DNA of 64,000 bases from JAJZEO01 sp964477345. Lineage in GTDB: Bacteria > Chlamydiota > Chlamydiia > Chlamydiales > 2-12-FULL-49-11. Positions 43,867 to 51,429 of this stretch are shown piece by piece. The stretch is taken from positions 56,874 through 120,873 of the forward strand of contig CAYZDL010000002.1 of the NCBI GenBank assembly GCA_964477345.1, read 5' to 3'. Each line of letters begins with the position of its first letter. Positions within the stretch are counted from its first letter, which is position 1. Below the pieces are notes generated by a model. The model made no database searches, was not told the origin of the DNA, and was given only the letters and a program-made list of their open reading frames with translations. Both the position numbers and the translations under genes were made by a program.

Positions 43867-46743
43867 ATGCGAGTCAATTTTTTTGGGTGTTACCTTATTG
43901 TTTCACTCCTAGGAGTTTTCCAGCCCCTTTTTAGTGAATCGACATCGTTTCATGAAGTTATCGATAAAAACCCCCTAAAAGTTTTGACTCCCACTCTTCA
44001 AGATAGAAAAACTGCAAAAATTCAGCTGAAGAATGGTTTACAAGTCTTGATTATCTCTGATCCAATGGCCAATAAATCGGCCGCTGCTCTCTCGGTTGAA
44101 GTTGGTTGCTGGCAAGATCCTGTCCTCTATCCAGGGATGGCTCACTTTTGTGAACACATGTTATTTATGGGGTCAAAAAAATACCCCGATGAAGATGGTT
44201 TTTTTCATGGGGTTACCGACAGCGGTGGATCTGCAAATGCCTATACATGGACCGATCGTACTGTCTACGGTTTTTCAAGTAACCACAAACAATTTAATCA
44301 AAATTTAGACGTGTTTGCTCACTTCTTTATCGATCCCCTCTTCGCTGAAAAATCGGTAAGCAAAGAACTACTCGCTGTCAACCAAGAATATGCGAAAAAT
44401 ATTGAAAATGATGGATGGAGAGAATGGCAAATTTTCAAAGAACGTGGCAACCAAAAGCACCCTAATGCCAAATTTTCTACAGGTAATGAAGAGACCTTAA
44501 AAGTAATTCCTGTCCAGACCCTTGCGAATTGGTATCGTCTACACTATAGTGCAGATAAAATGCACCTTGTGATTTACACAAATCAAGATCTTCCTGCGAT
44601 GAAAGAGATTGTCAACGCCACCTTTTCTACCATTCCAACAGCTAATCCTCCACCTTTGGCCTACGATGTTGTCATGTCAGAAGATCAACGTGGATCGATT
44701 ATCTATATAGAACCGGTGCAAGACCTCAGAAGTATCTCTTTTACGTGGGAAATGTCTCCTCAGGTCGCTTCCGATATCGATGCAAAGGTTCCAGAGATCC
44801 TTGCCTATACTTTGTCTTACAAAGGCGAAGATAGCCTATTTGAATCTCTTTATAGACAAAGCCTCATCGAATCTCTCAATGCTGATGTATTGCGCATGAG
44901 CCCCAATCAAGCACTTCTCGTTTTCAGCATTAATTTAACGAAAAAAGGTGTAGAAAATCTCGATGCCATTATCGACGAGACTTTTGGAATGGTCAGGCAA
45001 TTAGAAAAATCAGGAGTTCCTCATCATGTCTTTCAAGAAATGCGAAAGATGGGAGAAATCAACTATAAGTGGCAGCAGAGAAGCGAAGAATTCAACTTTG
45101 CTATGGGCGCCGCAAGTCAGCTCATCGATGAAAACTTAGAGACCTATCCCTACAAGACGATTGTGATTCAAACGATGAAGCCCTCTCTAATTACGTCAAC
45201 CTTCTCTCAAATGACACCTCAAGAGACCTTGATCTCCGTAATTGCCCCCTCTACCTTGACAAAAATTGTTCCTGATCAGCGAGAAAAATGGCTAGGGGGG
45301 GAATATAGAATCGTTGCATTAGGAGGAGAAAGGCTCGATCGTCTCTCTAATCTCTCACCGAACTTAGCAATCTCCCCACCCAAATCAAACCCATTTGTCC
45401 CTGATGCCCTTTCAGTACGTAAAAAAGAACAAAAACCAGAGGCGGTCGTTCCAAAAATTTTGTCCGATGATACCTTTGGAAAATGTTACTTCATGGAAGA
45501 TGAACACTATTTGGTTCCTGAAGTAGTCATGAAATTTGGTATTAAGTCCCCTGCGATAAGAGCTAATGTAAAAAGTGCTGTCATGGCTGACATTGCTGCT
45601 GAACTCTTGAATCGCAATCTGATTACGATGACAAGCGAGGCACAAAGAGGAGGGATCACTACTTCCATTTACCACGATGGGTTCAAGCTTTTCTTTACAA
45701 TTCGTGGTCCCGTAGAAAGATCTGAGCTTGTTCTTTCTAGAGTTGCTGATGGTATTAAGACTTTATGCCCCACACTCAATGAATTCGAGCTTATCAAAGA
45801 GTCCCTCTCTTCTGAATATGAAAATCGGCAAAGGATCCTTGCGTTTTTCCAAGCTAAAGATACGATGAACAGCATATTGCACAATGATGACTATTCAGGA
45901 AAAGATCTTGCTACAGCTTTAAAAATGGTCTCGTTTGAAGACTACCTCATTTTCAATGAAGAATTCATTCAGACTTCTTACGTTGAAGGGGCCATTGGAG
46001 GAAATCTGGGTCAATCCGAAGCGATGACTCTCTGGATTTCTTTGAAAAATACGCTTAAGTCCTCGGTCTACCCCTACTCTGAGCAATATCAGTCAAAAAC
46101 ACTACTCCTTTCGAATAATAATGGTCCCTGCACCCTTGCTCTCTCTTCAGAAATGCAAGGAAATGCCTCTCTTCTAATGATCCAAATCCCTACGACATCG
46201 ATTAGCAAAATTGCCTCTCAAGAGATCCTCTCGCAGGTACTCTGGTCTTCCTTTTTCGACACATTACGCACAAAACAACAAACAGCGTATATTGCAAAAG
46301 CATGGACTGAAGAATCTGACGATAAAATCATGCTCTTCTTTGGAGTTCATTCAACGACTCATTACCCTATCGAACTTCTAGCAAGATTTGAGCTCTATCT
46401 TGAGGAGTATCTCCGCAATTTTGAAACAGAAATGCCTCTGGCCCGTTTTGAATCACTAAAAGAGACTGTAATCACGAATCTTTCCAAACCACCCACAAAC
46501 CTCAATAATAAAATAGGACAACTCTACTTTTTTGCTTTTGAAAAACATGGTGATTTTGAAAGACGTCAAAGAACCATAGAGGCCATTCAAGCTCTCGATT
46601 ACAATACATTCAAAGAAGATGTTTCTGACTTTTTCTCAAGACAAAACACAAAACGGCTCGCCGTACTCGTCGAAGGCAAACAAGCAAGTGATAAATCATT
46701 TGCCTATCGATCAATTTCCTACGAACAGGCCAAGTCTTTATAG
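43867..46743 (+). CDS. ptr: Exported M16 (insulinase/pitrilysin) zinc protease
   Basis: A 958-residue periplasmic protease. The signal peptide is MRVNFFGCYLIVSLLGVFQP with likely cleavage after FSE. The inverted zinc motif HxxEH is AHFCEHMLFMGSKKYPDED (residues about 95-112) with the distal Glu in AVNQEYAKNI. The second, inactive half of the clamshell spans residues 500-950, with RTKQQTAYIAKAW as the M16C Arg-Tyr substrate-binding motif. It matches CT806 in neighbour order. A longer frame starts at 43579 but lies inside plsB and is rejected. Confidence 0.92.
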   Translation: MRVNFFGCYLIVSLLGVFQPLFSESTSFHEVIDKNPLKVLTPTLQDRKTAKIQLKNGLQVLIISDPMANKSAAALSVEVGCWQDPVLYPGMAHFCEHMLFMGSKKYPDEDGFFHGVTDSGGSANAYTWTDRTVYGFSSNHKQFNQNLDVFAHFFIDPLFAEKSVSKELLAVNQEYAKNIENDGWREWQIFKERGNQKHPNAKFSTGNEETLKVIPVQTLANWYRLHYSADKMHLVIYTNQDLPAMKEIVNATFSTIPTANPPPLAYDVVMSEDQRGSIIYIEPVQDLRSISFTWEMSPQVASDIDAKVPEILAYTLSYKGEDSLFESLYRQSLIESLNADVLRMSPNQALLVFSINLTKKGVENLDAIIDETFGMVRQLEKSGVPHHVFQEMRKMGEINYKWQQRSEEFNFAMGAASQLIDENLETYPYKTIVIQTMKPSLITSTFSQMTPQETLISVIAPSTLTKIVPDQREKWLGGEYRIVALGGERLDRLSNLSPNLAISPPKSNPFVPDALSVRKKEQKPEAVVPKILSDDTFGKCYFMEDEHYLVPEVVMKFGIKSPAIRANVKSAVMADIAAELLNRNLITMTSEAQRGGITTSIYHDGFKLFFTIRGPVERSELVLSRVADGIKTLCPTLNEFELIKESLSSEYENRQRILAFFQAKDTMNSILHNDDYSGKDLATALKMVSFEDYLIFNEEFIQTSYVEGAIGGNLGQSEAMTLWISLKNTLKSSVYPYSEQYQSKTLLLSNNNGPCTLALSSEMQGNASLLMIQIPTTSISKIASQEILSQVLWSSFFDTLRTKQQTAYIAKAWTEESDDKIMLFFGVHSTTHYPIELLARFELYLEEYLRNFETEMPLARFESLKETVITNLSKPPTNLNNKIGQLYFFAFEKHGDFERRQRTIEAIQALDYNTFKEDVSDFFSRQNTKRLAVLVEGKQASDKSFAYRSISYEQAKSL

Positions 46744-46772
46744 CCCTAAAAACAAGGAAGGAAAAATTACTT

Positions 46773-47387
46773 ATGTTTGGTTATCTCTCTATTTTTGCAG
46801 TTTCACTCTATGCGATCACAGGGGGGCCATCCGTTGGAAAGACCTCTATCATCAAAGAACTTGAGAATATGGGTGAGATGACCTGCCGAGAGGCGGCAAC
46901 AGACATAATTTCTCAGTATCAATCAAATGGAGTTTCCCACCCTTGGGAACTTTCAGGATTTGAGTCAGAGGTCTATTTTGAAAAAGTGACCCGCGAAAAG
47001 GCTGCCTTAGCAAAGGCCGATGATTTGGGAAAGAAAAAGGTATTCACAGACCGAGGCCTTTTGGATACTTTAGTCTACCTAGAGACCAACAACAAACTCA
47101 ATACAGATGAGTACCGCAAAGTGAACGATCATCTAAAATCACTCCCTCTCACAGATCACTACAAAGCGGCTTTCTATGTAGAGCCTTACGCAGGGAGCGA
47201 ATTTATCGCCGATGATACAGGAGTTAGGCACGAAAATACTACAGAAGCGCTTCGGCTCGGTCTAGAAGCCAAGCGGACTTATGCTAAGGCAGGAATCCCC
47301 GTCATTGTCGTCCCCCCTCATATGACACCTAAACAAAGAGCCGAGTTCGTACTAGAAAAGCTCACTCAGCTCGAACGTACTCAGTAA
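46773..47387 (+). CDS. AAA_28-type P-loop kinase/ATPase
   Basis: A 204-residue protein of the NadR-like AAA_28 group. Walker A is ITGGPSVGKTSIIKEL (residues 15-30), the REAATDIISQYQ segment is the usual acidic-helix block, and VFTDRGLLDTLVYL is the second conserved site. A short lid and C-terminal helix finish it. Substrate is unknown; relatives phosphorylate nucleosides or small metabolites. A ribosome binding site AAGGAAGG precedes the ATG. An internally deleted copy with two stop codons lies next to it at 47436-47903 on the other strand. Confidence 0.8.
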   Translation: MFGYLSIFAVSLYAITGGPSVGKTSIIKELENMGEMTCREAATDIISQYQSNGVSHPWELSGFESEVYFEKVTREKAALAKADDLGKKKVFTDRGLLDTLVYLETNNKLNTDEYRKVNDHLKSLPLTDHYKAAFYVEPYAGSEFIADDTGVRHENTTEALRLGLEAKRTYAKAGIPVIVVPPHMTPKQRAEFVLEKLTQLERTQ

Positions 47388-47435
47388 ATAAATTAAACTA
47401 CCTATTCTCGGTGTGCCCGGTGGCTAACAATCTTT

Positions 47436-47903
47436 CTATCGTGCAGCAAGACTTACTGCCCCTGATTCGAGTTTCTCTACTTTCCGAATAACAAACTCTG
47501 CTCTCTTTTGAGGCGCTAGCTTTTCAGAGATCCCTATCAACGTGGTAAAGTATTGTGAATAGATTTCATAGGTCTTTAAAGCAAGTTTATCAGCCTCATC
47601 CACCCCTTCATGTCTATTGATATCCTTTCGATAATCCTTATCTGTTTCACCCTATGGAAGGACCAAAAAAACGGCTTTGTACCTTTCACCTGGGTTAACA
47701 CTCTTAATAATTTCACTACCTTTCTTAAATTCATCAGAATTTAACTTTCCATGTACATCGAGATAAACATAGAGGTCTAAGACCGCCCGGTCAGAAAAGA
47801 CTCGTTTTTTCATCAGATTCTTTGATTTTTCCAAAGTTTTACCTACACCTGATCCACCTACAATTCCCTAAAGAGCAACTGTTAATGTTGAAAAAGTGTA
47901 TGA
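47436..47903 (-). pseudogene. Decayed copy of the AAA_28 kinase gene
   Basis: The minus strand carries one continuous frame with two in-frame TAG codons (47868-47870 and 47652-47654). Pieces in order: a TLTVAL segment, stop, GIVGGSGVGKT (Walker A), directly KKRVFSDRAVLDLYVYLDV, then YKAVFLVLP, stop, and finally APQKRAEFVIRKVEKLE, which matches TPKQRAEFVLEKLTQLE of the intact copy. About 60 residues between Walker A and the second site are deleted in frame. Too damaged to make a working enzyme. It ends up between the intact gene and yebC. Confidence 0.82.
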
Positions 47904-47907
47904 ATCA

Positions 47908-48636
47908 TTACTCCTCCGTATTCATATTCATATTATGAAAAACAGCATCTACATCATCAATCCCTTCTAGCCATTCAATAAGGGCTAAATTTTTCTCTTT
48001 AGATTCTTGGTTACAATCGATCAATACTTTGGGTACCATCTCTTGTGTGGCTTCTTCACAGTTATAGCCCAATTCTTCAATCCGATCTTTAACAGAATAA
48101 AGTGAATCAAAAGCAGTTACAATCATATACATTGTTTCATCTTCATCAAATTCTTCTGCACCGGCTTCTAGCACCTCTTCAAAGAGCTTTTCTTGATCAA
48201 CACCCTTCTTAAGAATTTGGATAATCCCCTTCTTATCAAATTGAAAAAGGACTGCTCCTGGAGTCGCAATCGTTCCCCCGCGTTTGTTTGTTGCGATTCT
48301 TAAGTCAGACGCCGTACGATTTTTGTTGTCGGTCATTGCCTGACAAATAATTCCTACCCCTCCATACCCATAGAGTTCATAGGTTATGTCATAATAATCA
48401 CCCTGGTCTGCCGATGACGATTTTTTGATATTCCTTTCGACATTTTCGTTAGGCATATTCGCAGCTTTAGCTTTTTGTAAAACTAGTCTCAAGCGAGCAT
48501 TGGTCGCAGGATCAGGTCCTCCTAGTTTTACCGCCACAATCAACTCTTTTGAAATTCGTGAAAAGAGTTTCCCTTTTTTTGCATCAACCTTGGCCTTTTG
48601 ATGTTTAATATTGGCCCATTTACTATGTCCAGCCAT
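47908..48636 (-). CDS. yebC: YebC/TACO1-family translation or transcription regulator
   Basis: A 242-residue YebC protein, starting MAGHSKWANIKHQKAKVDAK, the family signature. It shows IYELYGYGGVGI-like DITYELYGYGGVGIICQAM, NRTASDLRIATNKRGG and the long acidic C-terminus with GIDDVDAVFHN. YebC proteins have been linked to transcription regulation and to relief of ribosome stalling on proline stretches. It is last in the leftward prfB operon, 18 nt after the GNAT gene, as CT457 is in C. trachomatis. Confidence 0.95.
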   Translation of the reverse strand: MAGHSKWANIKHQKAKVDAKKGKLFSRISKELIVAVKLGGPDPATNARLRLVLQKAKAANMPNENVERNIKKSSSADQGDYYDITYELYGYGGVGIICQAMTDNKNRTASDLRIATNKRGGTIATPGAVLFQFDKKGIIQILKKGVDQEKLFEEVLEAGAEEFDEDETMYMIVTAFDSLYSVKDRIEELGYNCEEATQEMVPKVLIDCNQESKEKNLALIEWLEGIDDVDAVFHNMNMNTEE

Positions 48637-48654
48637 GAGACTCCTTTTAGCCTT

Positions 48655-49164
48655 TTACAATTTTAGTTCCATTAATACTTTTGATTTATAGACTCCATGA
48701 GAGTCTTTAAGGAATCGTTTATGGTTTCCATAATGCTTAAATCCAAAACGTTCATAGAGAGATTTTGCAGGATTACCCTCATACATCTCAAGGTGAAGCA
48801 ACTTAATTCCAAATTGATTCTTTGCTTTATCAATAATATGGGTAAGTAACTTGCTTCCAAGCCCTCTGCCTCGGTACTCCTTGCCAATGACGATTGCAAA
48901 CAAAGCTTGCCTCTTAAGCTTTTCGTAAGAACTGACATAGACCACTGCAAGACCCGCTGGCACTTTATCCACTTCGATCGTAAAAACAGCCCCCTGTCTC
49001 ATATAAAAATGCCAGACCCGCAAAGCATCTGAAACTTCCTTTGAGTTACTCATAGGGTAGTAGATCTGAACCTCAGGTTCGTTGAGAATCTTCTCGAGCG
49101 TTGAAGTATCACTCTCAATCATCGACCGTATGGAAATTAGATTTTCATCTATTTGATGACTCAT
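48655..49164 (-). CDS. GNAT-family N-acetyltransferase
   Basis: 169 residues from the ATG at 49164, which overlaps the upstream stop (ATGA). Motif A is complete: ALFAIVIGKEYRGRGLGSKL with the acetyl-CoA pyrophosphate loop RGRGLG, and motif B is HLEMYEGNPAKSLYERFGF. The neighbours prfB and yebC make it the likely equivalent of CT458. Acetyl acceptor unknown. Confidence 0.85.
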   Translation of the reverse strand: MSHQIDENLISIRSMIESDTSTLEKILNEPEVQIYYPMSNSKEVSDALRVWHFYMRQGAVFTIEVDKVPAGLAVVYVSSYEKLKRQALFAIVIGKEYRGRGLGSKLLTHIIDKAKNQFGIKLLHLEMYEGNPAKSLYERFGFKHYGNHKRFLKDSHGVYKSKVLMELKL

Positions 49165-49667
49165 AAACAACACTCATAAATTAACCTAGCGCGGAGACCA
49201 TCGGGGAACTCGACAAAATCCTCCTGCCTGATGATTTCTTGAAAACCTGCTTCCTGAAGATCTTTAATTTGACCACTCCCCTCAAATACTTCACAATGCA
49301 TCGACTCTAGCCTAAAACGGGACCTAGCTAAATGTTTCACATTTCTCAAAAGAGACACTTCAACACCCTGCCCCAAAAACTCTGGAGAGACAATAAAATA
49401 GATCATTGAGACATGCGCAACTTTAATGTAGGGCATCAAATATATCGTGATGACCCCAATGGTTTGACCTTCGTAAGTAGCTGTTAAGCTAGCTCTATAT
49501 CGAGCAAAACCAATCCAATTTTTTACAAATGTATCTTGATCAATTTCTGTCGATGGAGGATACCAGAGTCCCACTTGGGGATCCTTCAACCACTCCTTCA
49601 TTGACTCACCGTCCGAAAGCTCACTGTACCGAATATCGTAGAGTTTAGATTCAGTTAATTGGTTCAT
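49161..49667 (-). CDS. Second GNAT-family protein with altered acetyl-CoA loop
   Basis: 168 residues from the ATG at 49667, two nt after the prfB stop; a TTG at 49676 is in frame but overlaps prfB. The GNAT fold is visible (MIYFIVSPEFLGQGVEVSLL, MHCEVFEGSGQIKDLQEAGF), parallel to the next gene, but the loop QxxGxG is LGQGVE, with Glu in place of the last Gly. It may be inactive or bind differently. The two genes look like an old tandem duplication within the prfB-yebC block. Confidence 0.75.
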   Translation of the reverse strand: MNQLTESKLYDIRYSELSDGESMKEWLKDPQVGLWYPPSTEIDQDTFVKNWIGFARYRASLTATYEGQTIGVITIYLMPYIKVAHVSMIYFIVSPEFLGQGVEVSLLRNVKHLARSRFRLESMHCEVFEGSGQIKDLQEAGFQEIIRQEDFVEFPDGLRARLIYECCL

Positions 49668-49668
49668 T

Positions 49669-50770
49669 TCATCCAAATTGTTTCAAATATGCATTGATAA
49701 AGTGATCAATTTCCCCATCCATCACAGCGATTATATTCCCATCCTCTACTTTTGTGCGTGAGTCTTTAACAAGAGTATATGGCTGGAAAACATAACTCCG
49801 AATCTGGGAGCCCCAACCAATCTCTTTTTTTTCCCCACCAAGCTTATCTAAATTTTTTTTTCTTTCCTCCACTCTACGCTCATAAAGTTTTGCTTTCAAC
49901 ATTTTCAAGCATGTCTCACGGTTTTGAATTTGACTCCTCTCATTTTGACATGAGGAGACAATTCCTGTTGGTAAATGGGTCATCCGTACAGCAGAATCGG
50001 TCGTATTGACATGCTGCCCACCAGCTCCTGATGACCTATAAGTATCAACTCGCAATTCATCAGGTCTAATTTCAACATCAATATCTTCATTAATTTGAGG
50101 AGAAGCATCTACAGAAGCAAAGCTCGTATGCCTTCTAGCATTACTGTCGAAGGGAGAAATACGAACCAGACGATGAACTCCTTTTTCTGCCTTGCAATAC
50201 CCATAAGCATACGAACCATCTACCTTATAAGTAATGTTTTTAATTCCCGCCACATCCCCGTCTAGCCGATCAATTTCCTCATACTTATACCCTTTTCTTT
50301 GAAACCATCTCGTATACATTCTGGCTAACATCTCAACCCAATCACAAGACTCTGTCCCTCCAGCACCCGCGTTAATGCTAAAGTAACAACTATTTTGATC
50401 AAGCTCCCCTGAAAGCATTTTTTTGACTTCCAGCTCGTTTAATATTTTCTTTAATTTAGTTGCCTCGACGACTAATTCATGCATAAATTCATGATCATTA
50501 ATTTCTTTAGCTTCATCGGCAAGTTGTGAAATATTTTCTGTACCCTGAGAGACTTTTTCAAAAGGGTCTATCCACTCTTTCAAAAGATTTAGACGTTGTA
50601 TAATTTTTTGAGCTTCAGTCTGATCGTTCCAAAAATTTTCATCGTTCATTTTCGTTTCAAGTTCTTTGACTTCATCTTTTTTTGAATCGATGTCAAAGAA
50701 ACCTCGAAAGTTCTGCACTTCTTTTTTTTAAATCTCTTAATTCAAATGTTAAATCTTCAACGTTCATCAT
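49669..50770 (-). CDS. prfB: Peptide chain release factor 2 with programmed +1 frameshift
   Basis: RF2 ends translation at UAA and UGA. The mature protein has the anticodon-like SPF motif (RLVRISPFDSNARR) and the catalytic GGQ (RSSGAGGQHVNTT). The main frame from 50718 lacks a proper start. The gene begins at ATG 50770 (or 50767) with 25 codons in frame 0 (NVEDLTFELRDLKK and SAELSRFL) that end at CTT TGA (50698-50693). Skipping one base there gives GAC and the main frame (DIDSKKDEVKEL). This is the known autoregulatory RF2 frameshift, CTTTGAC, with AGG upstream. It is first in a leftward operon with the GNAT genes and yebC. Confidence 0.95.
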
Positions 50771-50872
50771 CTAATCCCTTTTAATTTCACGATAATCGCA
50801 TCAGTTTATCGAAGATTCGTTGAATTGTCAAAGCCTTCGAAAAAATAGTGATCGCTACCTCTTTTCCTTTTA

Positions 50873-50925
50873 ATCTTGTAATTCAAATGTTAAATCACCA
50901 CCCTAGATCCTCTAATTCGTTTGTT
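50873..50925 (-). repeat. Degenerate duplicate of the prfB start region
   Basis: The bases 50873-50897 match the prfB leader at 50731-50755 in 23 of 25 positions, both reading TTTAACATTTGAATTA on the minus strand; weaker similarity extends to about 50925, over the part corresponding to the prfB start codon, which is not conserved in the copy. It lies about 140 nt upstream of the real start and is non-coding now. Confidence 0.65.
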
Positions 50926-50982
50926 TGTTTTGTTGAAGAGGAATTAAAAATTTTATTGGTTTAATAAACCCTTAATCCCCTC

Positions 50983-51010
50983 TTTACATAAAAGGCTATT
51001 CGTTTATAAT
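50983..51010 (+). promoter_or_regulatory. Strong sigma-70-type promoter for the 51068 gene
   Basis: TTTACA at 50983-50988, a 16-nt spacer, and a perfect TATAAT at 51005-51010. The expected transcript start is near 51017, leaving a 5' leader of about 50 nt before the ATG. Confidence 0.75.
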
Positions 51011-51067
51011 TGATTGTACTTGCAAAATGCAAAGTGTTTGAAAAAAGACAGTTTAGGAGGTAATACC

Positions 51068-51424
51068 ATGTCAATTGAGTCAGTTTGTTCATCTTTGGGT
51101 AACGCCGCTGAGGGCGCTTGGGAAACAGTAAAATCAGGTGCTGGAAAAGTTGGTGACTTTTGTGGCCGTACGGCTACAAGTGTAAAAGACTACTGGAATG
51201 ACTCTGTTCTTCCATTTCTACAAAGAATTGTTGACGCTGTAAAAGATCATTTCGAAAAAGCAAAAGAATGGGCAGAAAATAACCCAGGCACACTTAAAGC
51301 TATTGTGATCACAGGAGTTGTTTCTATCGTGACTACTGCTGTATTCTTAAGATTCTGCTGCGACAGCGATTCTACACAGAAAAAAGACAACGGAGAAAAG
51401 GGAGACGAAATTAAAAGAGCGTAA
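51068..51424 (+). CDS. Small protein with one C-terminal membrane helix
   Basis: 118 residues from the ATG at 51068, preceded by TAGGAGG, a near-perfect ribosome binding site 7 nt upstream. The first 75 residues are amphipathic and helical (SLGNAAEGAWETVKSGAGKV, VLPFLQRIVDAVKDHFEKAK), then one membrane helix AIVITGVVSIVTTAVFL, two cysteines and a charged tail. Its own strong promoter and terminator suggest high single-gene expression. Resembles tail-anchored or effector-like small proteins, but no family is recognised. Confidence 0.8.
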   Translation: MSIESVCSSLGNAAEGAWETVKSGAGKVGDFCGRTATSVKDYWNDSVLPFLQRIVDAVKDHFEKAKEWAENNPGTLKAIVITGVVSIVTTAVFLRFCCDSDSTQKKDNGEKGDEIKRA

Positions 51425-51429
51425 TTCTT

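Noticed and set aside
47436..47903. TAG recoding (for example pyrrolysine) in the AAA copy
   Set aside because: The copy also has a 60-codon deletion through conserved sequence, and normal genes in the window use TAG as stop.
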